NCBI GenBank assembly: GCA_937941555.1
Contig: CALDHJ010000229.1
Span: forward strand, 1-10,466
DNA from: an uncultured Granulosicoccaceae bacterium
GTDB lineage: Bacteria > Pseudomonadota > Gammaproteobacteria > CALCKW01
Direction: 5' to 3'
Length of the DNA: 10,466 nt
A model generated the notes under the pieces. The model saw only the letters and a program-made list of their open reading frames with translations. It was not told where the DNA came from and did not search any database. Position 1 is the stretch's first letter. Each line of letters opens with the position of its first letter. The translations under genes were made by a program, and so were the position numbers. Positions 6,955 to 10,466 of the stretch are shown one piece after another.

Positions 6955-9231
6955 TCAGTCGCCCGACGAGATTCGATGCCAGAAACGTTGCCGCTCCTGA
7001 CGCCACTGCAATACCGCACCCTCGATCGGCTCCGCAGCCGGCAGACTTACCCGCAATGCGCCGCTGTCGGCTGTACTGAAGACGGGAATGCCGCGTTTGG
7101 CGTAGGCGGCAACAACCGACGGATGCGGCAGGACAAAGCGCCCGCCGCGTGTATGCGAATTGATTGCGACCCGTGGCGCAAGCTGATCGAGCAGGGCCGC
7201 ACCGGAGGAGGTCTTGCTGCCGTGGTGCGGCACCAGGATCAGCGTTGCCGGCGCAACCTCGCGACGAACCAGGGCCGCCTCGCCTCGCGATTCGACATCG
7301 CCAAGCAGCAGCGCACTCTGCCCACCGGGCACCTGAACGCGCAGCACACAGGATCGATCGTTCTCCGAACCCGTGTCCTCACGCGACGGATGCTCGATCG
7401 AGAATGTCACTGCGTCCCACGTCCACTGCACAGCCGGTGCACAGCTGCCGTTCTCGGGTCGCAGCACACGGTCAACCGGCAGGGCACGCAACAACCCGGC
7501 GACGCCACCTGCGTGGTCGTTGTCGGCGTGCGAGACCACGAGCGTGTCCACACGCGAGCGGCCGCCCGCGACAACCACCGGCGCGACGACACTGGCACCC
7601 GTGTCGAAACCGCCGTAGCGCGGCCCGGTGTCGTAGACAAGGGTGCGGGACCGGGTTTCGACCACCACGGCCAGACCGTGTCCGACGTCGAGCACCGTCA
7701 GGCGCACCGTGCCCGGTACAGGTCGCGAAGGTCCGAGAGAGAACGCCAGTATCAGGGCACCGAGCGCACAGAGCGGCGCGAGAGTCCAGCTGCGTGGCAT
7801 CAGCAACAGTACTGAAACGATACTGACCGCCGCCAGCGCCCACTGGCCCAACACCGAGGGCATACCCAATGGTACCGCGTCCGCCGCGACAGCCAGAACC
7901 GACAGCACGACACCAAACACCAAATCCGAGACCTCGAAAAGCCAACGAGCCACTGTCGGCTGTACGAACAGCAAAGCCGACGCGAGCAACACGCACGGTA
8001 CCAGCAGGAAGCCGAACAGCGGCACCAACAACAGATTGGCCAGCGGGCTGAGCCAGGTGACAGCCCCGAAGACCGACACGGTGATCGGCGTGAGCACCAG
8101 TCCGATCACCGTATTGACCCAGAGCGTCTGTCGAAAAGCCGACCAGTGTCGGCGTCCTTTCAGACCGACCACTATGGCGAGCACTGCCAGAAAAGACATC
8201 CAGAACCCGGCGTCGAGAACCGACAGCGGCCAGAGCACAAATATCAGACCAAAGGCTATCGACAAACCGATCCAAGCCTGCATTTTCAGCCTTGCGAAGA
8301 GGTACAGCGAAAACACACCCAGCATGATCAGTGCGCGCAGTGTCGGCAGGGAAAAACCGGCGAGCGCCGCGTAGGTACAGGCAAACACCAGCCCCACCAG
8401 CACGGCACCCACACGGCGCTCACGCAAAACCGGCGGCAACCGCACGGCAAACGCCCCTGCCCACCACAATCCATTTGCCAGTGCATAGCCAATGCCCGCC
8501 ACCATGCCGATATGCAAGCCCGATATCGCCACCAGATGGGCCGCGCCGGTACTGCTCAGCAATGCGCGTTGTTCGGGATCGAGTCGATCGCGCGAGCCAA
8601 CGACCAAAGCCTCCATCAAGCCGGCGTGTTCGAGGCCAGCGGTCGCACCGCGCAGGCGTTCGCGCACGGACCAGCGCCACCGATCAAGCGACAGACTGCC
8701 GTGAGCCAGACGTGTGTTGTCATCGGTGCGTTGCACAGTCCCGAGCGCGCCGATACCGCGACTGAACAGCCAGGTTTCGTAGTCGAAGACATGGGGATTG
8801 CTGCGTCCCGTTGGCGGGCGCAGTTTCAACGTCAGGCGCCAGCGTTCGCCCGGCAGCACCCGATCTTCCACACGGTACCAGCTCACCCGCGCCACCATAC
8901 CGAGTGGCACAACGCCTTCCGGCGCGTTGCAGTGCAAGACCCGAAACCGGAATCGGATGCGACCGTGCTGCTCGCGCGGCAACCCCTGCACCGTTCCGCG
9001 ACACACAGCCACCAGCGCCTCGTCGGAGTCGAGCCCGCTCTCGAGCCGCTCTACGCCCCAAAAGAGCAGCCACAGCGCAGCACACAGCGCTACGCCGAAG
9101 GGTCTGCTTCTTTGCCACCACAGAAGCAGGAATCCGCACACGGCACCCACAGCGATTCCCTGCCAAGGTGGCAGCTCGCGCAGTGTCAACACAGCCAGCA
9201 CCGCCAAAGTCGCCAGAATCAGGGTTTGCAT
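6955..9231 (-). CDS. comEC: DNA internalisation competence protein ComEC/Rec2
   Basis: A 758-residue polytopic inner-membrane protein, close in length to E. coli YcaI. It forms the channel that takes single-stranded DNA into the cytoplasm during natural transformation. Order of parts: N-terminal helices (about 1-60) and a DUF4131-like soluble domain (about 65-170); the competence membrane domain (about 200-500), with the hallmark HLVAISGLHIGM at 232-243; then a metallo-beta-lactamase-like domain from about 508. The latter has LDVGHGLAVVVE, DTGPRYGGFDTG, the metal motif SHADNDHAGG (H568, D570, D572, H573), GDVES (D645) and PHHGS (H669-H670). All motifs look intact, so the gene seems functional. 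An in-frame TAG lies 48 bases before the ATG and no other start occurs between, so the start is firm. A GGGG about one base before the ATG may aid ribosome binding only weakly. No other competence gene is in the window. Confidence 0.95.
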   Translation of the reverse strand: MQTLILATLAVLAVLTLRELPPWQGIAVGAVCGFLLLWWQRSRPFGVALCAALWLLFWGVERLESGLDSDEALVAVCRGTVQGLPREQHGRIRFRFRVLHCNAPEGVVPLGMVARVSWYRVEDRVLPGERWRLTLKLRPPTGRSNPHVFDYETWLFSRGIGALGTVQRTDDNTRLAHGSLSLDRWRWSVRERLRGATAGLEHAGLMEALVVGSRDRLDPEQRALLSSTGAAHLVAISGLHIGMVAGIGYALANGLWWAGAFAVRLPPVLRERRVGAVLVGLVFACTYAALAGFSLPTLRALIMLGVFSLYLFARLKMQAWIGLSIAFGLIFVLWPLSVLDAGFWMSFLAVLAIVVGLKGRRHWSAFRQTLWVNTVIGLVLTPITVSVFGAVTWLSPLANLLLVPLFGFLLVPCVLLASALLFVQPTVARWLFEVSDLVFGVVLSVLAVAADAVPLGMPSVLGQWALAAVSIVSVLLLMPRSWTLAPLCALGALILAFSLGPSRPVPGTVRLTVLDVGHGLAVVVETRSRTLVYDTGPRYGGFDTGASVVAPVVVAGGRSRVDTLVVSHADNDHAGGVAGLLRALPVDRVLRPENGSCAPAVQWTWDAVTFSIEHPSREDTGSENDRSCVLRVQVPGGQSALLLGDVESRGEAALVRREVAPATLILVPHHGSKTSSGAALLDQLAPRVAINSHTRGGRFVLPHPSVVAAYAKRGIPVFSTADSGALRVSLPAAEPIEGAVLQWRQERQRFWHRISSGD

Positions 9232-9343
9232 GCCCCAAGCCTGCCCGACGCACCATTGAAGTTCGCGCCCAACCGGCCGCTAACCGTCTTGGATTGGCAG
9301 CCTCTGCGCCGCGTGTTTCAGCGTTGTAGCAGCGCTCTGATCC

Positions 9344-9354
9344 GACACAGTGTC
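9344..9354. promoter_or_regulatory. Small palindrome in the comEC / DUF2062 divergent gap
   Basis: GACAC at 9344-9348 and GTGTC at 9350-9354 are exact inverted copies around one base. It lies in the 165-base gap (9232-9396) between two divergent genes, where both promoters should be. I see no convincing -35/-10 pair for either direction. An operator is possible, but such a short repeat can occur by chance. Confidence 0.2.
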
Positions 9355-9396
9355 CGGGCAACCTGCCCGCGGCGACGGCTGAGGGCTCGCATCGGC

Positions 9397-9903
9397 ATGA
9401 AGAAATGGCTGTGCAGAGGCGCATTCGCGCCAGACTCGATTGCGGCGCGCCCCGCCCTGTCAGCGCTGCGCCCCTGGCTGCGCGACCCGCGGCTCTATCG
9501 GGTCACACGCCATTCAGTCGCCGGTGCTTTCGCCATCGGACTTGCGCTGATGTGGGTGCCGCTACCCGTACAGACTCTGCTCGCCAGCGCGTGTGCGATC
9601 CAATGGCGGGTCAACCTGCCGCTCAGCGCCAGCCTCGTTTGGATCACCAACCCGCTCACCATCCCGCCGATGTATTACGGGGCCTATCAGGTGGGCTCGA
9701 CCATCACGGGGCGAACCGATCTGAGTGGAAACACCTGGTCGGAATTGCTCGCTAACGCGCAGGGACTCTGGCTGCCGCTGCTGACCGGTTGTACCGTACT
9801 GGCGGTCGGGTGCGCCGCGCTTGGCTACGGTGTGACCCACCTCATCTGGCGCGCCCATATCCTGCATCGCCTGGCGCTGCGGCGCGCCCGAAAATCCGTC
9901 TGA
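9397..9903 (+). CDS. DUF2062 family membrane protein
   Basis: A 168-residue protein of unknown function. The hallmark of the family, a segment reading VWITNPLTIPPMYYGAYQVG, lies at residues 81-100. Hydrophobic stretches at about 40-68, 74-100 and 121-147 suggest three membrane segments; the N-terminus carries the basic, aromatic LRDPRLYRVTRHSVA block seen in relatives. The ATG at 9397 gives the family's usual length (about 170). A GAGGG sits 11 bases upstream, a little far for a ribosome site. The open frame extends far upstream (to 8146) on the strand opposite comEC, but that part is a shadow. Relatives are often found between the lol genes and comEC, as here. It runs opposite to both neighbours and ends five bases before the lolD stop. 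Confidence 0.88.
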   Translation: MKKWLCRGAFAPDSIAARPALSALRPWLRDPRLYRVTRHSVAGAFAIGLALMWVPLPVQTLLASACAIQWRVNLPLSASLVWITNPLTIPPMYYGAYQVGSTITGRTDLSGNTWSELLANAQGLWLPLLTGCTVLAVGCAALGYGVTHLIWRAHILHRLALRRARKSV

Positions 9904-9912
9904 GCAGCTCAG
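9900..9912. repeat. Palindrome made by the two facing stop codons of DUF2062 and lolD
   Basis: CTGAGC at 9900-9905 and GCTCAG at 9907-9912 are inverted copies around one base, and include the TGA stops of both converging genes. As RNA it could fold into a five-base-pair stem with a three-base loop. No T-run follows on either side, so it is a weak candidate for a shared terminator. Confidence 0.3.
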
Positions 9913-10466
9913 CCAGGATCCACTTCCGAGAGACTGCCGTCGACCAACTGCAGACAGCGATCCAGTCGGGCCGCGAGGCGTTGATCGTGCGTCACGATCA
10001 CGAAGGCGGTCCCAAGCTCCCGGTTCAAGGTCACCAACAGGTCATGGATGCGGTCCGCGTTGCTGTCGTCGAGGTTGCCGGTCGGCTCGTCGGCCAACAC
10101 ACAACACGGCTCTGTGACCAACGCCCGCGCGATCGCCGTGCGCTGGCGTTCGCCGCCGGACAGTTGCCCCGGCTTGTGTGACACACGATCCGCGAGACCA
10201 ACGCGTTCGAGGTACTCAGCAGCGCGGCGCTCGGCAACAGTGGCTTTCTCTCCCCGGATCAACAGCGGTAACGCAACATTTTCAAGCGCCGTGAATTCGT
10301 TCAGGAGGTGGTGAAACTGGTACACGAAACCGAGCAGGCGATTGCGCAGGGTGCCGGCCGCCGCGGGCGACAGTTGGCTGAAGGATTCACCGTTGACCTG
10401 CACATCCCCGGCGCTCGCGCGATCGAGCCCCCCGAGCAGGTGCAACAAGGTGCTTTTACCGCTACC
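9909..10466 (-). CDS. lolD: Lipoprotein-releasing ABC transporter ATPase LolD, N-terminus cut by window edge
   Basis: 185 residues are visible; the first 40-45 lie beyond the window. LolD is the ATPase of the inner-membrane complex that extracts lipoproteins and hands them to LolA for delivery to the outer membrane. The window opens within the Walker A motif (GSGKST), followed by [33 protein letters not shown] is split here as FVYQFHHLL and ENVALPLL, the stretch that most clearly marks LolD among small ABC ATPases. The signature LSGGERQR, Walker [12 protein letters not shown] and switch VTHD are all intact. The frame continues past the internal TTG at 10448, which is not the true start. No permease gene follows it: the next gene downstream is the convergent DUF2062 gene, so lolC or its equivalent must be upstream. 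Confidence 0.94.
   Translation of the reverse strand, partial: GSGKSTLLHLLGGLDRASAGDVQVNGESFSQLSPAAAGTLRNRLLGFVYQFHHLLNEFTALENVALPLLIRGEKATVAERRAAEYLERVGLADRVSHKPGQLSGGERQRTAIARALVTEPCCVLADEPTGNLDDSNADRIHDLLVTLNRELGTAFVIVTHDQRLAARLDRCLQLVDGSLSEVDPG

Noticed and set aside
8146-9396. A plus-strand open frame of over 400 codons opposite comEC, continuous with DUF2062
   Set aside because: It lies antisense to intact comEC motifs, has low-complexity Arg/Gln/His/Pro-rich content, and matches no family until the DUF2062 start at 9397. Long shadow frames are common in GC-rich DNA.
9232-9396. Promoters for comEC and DUF2062 in the divergent gap
   Set aside because: The best candidate, TTGGAT at 9289-9294, is followed at the right distance by CGTGTT, which is not a -10 box. 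No pair was good enough to report.

Overview
The window looks like a chromosomal housekeeping segment of a GC-rich Gammaproteobacterium. It carries Gram-negative outer-membrane biogenesis genes (lolD, msbA, lpxK, kdsB), together with comEC, exbB/exbD and the end of a bpt-type aminoacyl-tRNA-protein transferase. The genus cannot be read from this sequence. I see no insertion sequence, phage gene, CRISPR array, toxin-antitoxin pair, rRNA or tRNA, and no gene looks broken.

Layout from left to right. At 2-124 (+) lies the last 40 codons of bpt. It meets, tail to tail, a membrane-bound class III adenylate/guanylate cyclase (185-1540, -). A 128-base gap follows, with a perfect 17-bp palindrome just upstream of the cyclase start. 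From 9231 down to 1669 the minus strand then carries seven genes: comEC, exbB, exbD, msbA, lpxK, kdsB and a NudF-like NUDIX hydrolase. The genes from exbB to the NUDIX gene are packed with overlaps of 1, 4, 8 and 8 bases and one 4-base gap, so they almost certainly form one operon. On the plus strand a DUF2062 membrane protein (9397-9903) diverges from comEC and ends 5 bases from the end of lolD (9909-10466, -), which is cut by the window edge.

How the genes fit together: LpxK phosphorylates the lipid A precursor, KdsB activates Kdo, MsbA flips the core-lipid A across the inner membrane, and LolD powers lipoprotein release towards the outer membrane. ExbB/ExbD would form a proton-driven motor, and ComEC is the DNA uptake channel of competence; comEC, exbBD, msbA, lpxK and kdsB are recurrent chromosomal neighbours in Gammaproteobacteria. 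The NUDIX enzyme probably clears ADP-ribose or a related nucleotide sugar. The cyclase appears to be a separate signalling unit.

I found no convincing new multi-gene system. The points most worth a second look are the unclassified four-helix sensor region of the cyclase and the palindrome in front of it, the absence of a lolE gene after lolD, the inverted DUF2062 gene, the NUDIX gene coupled to kdsB, and two consecutive gene junctions with the same overlap sequence.
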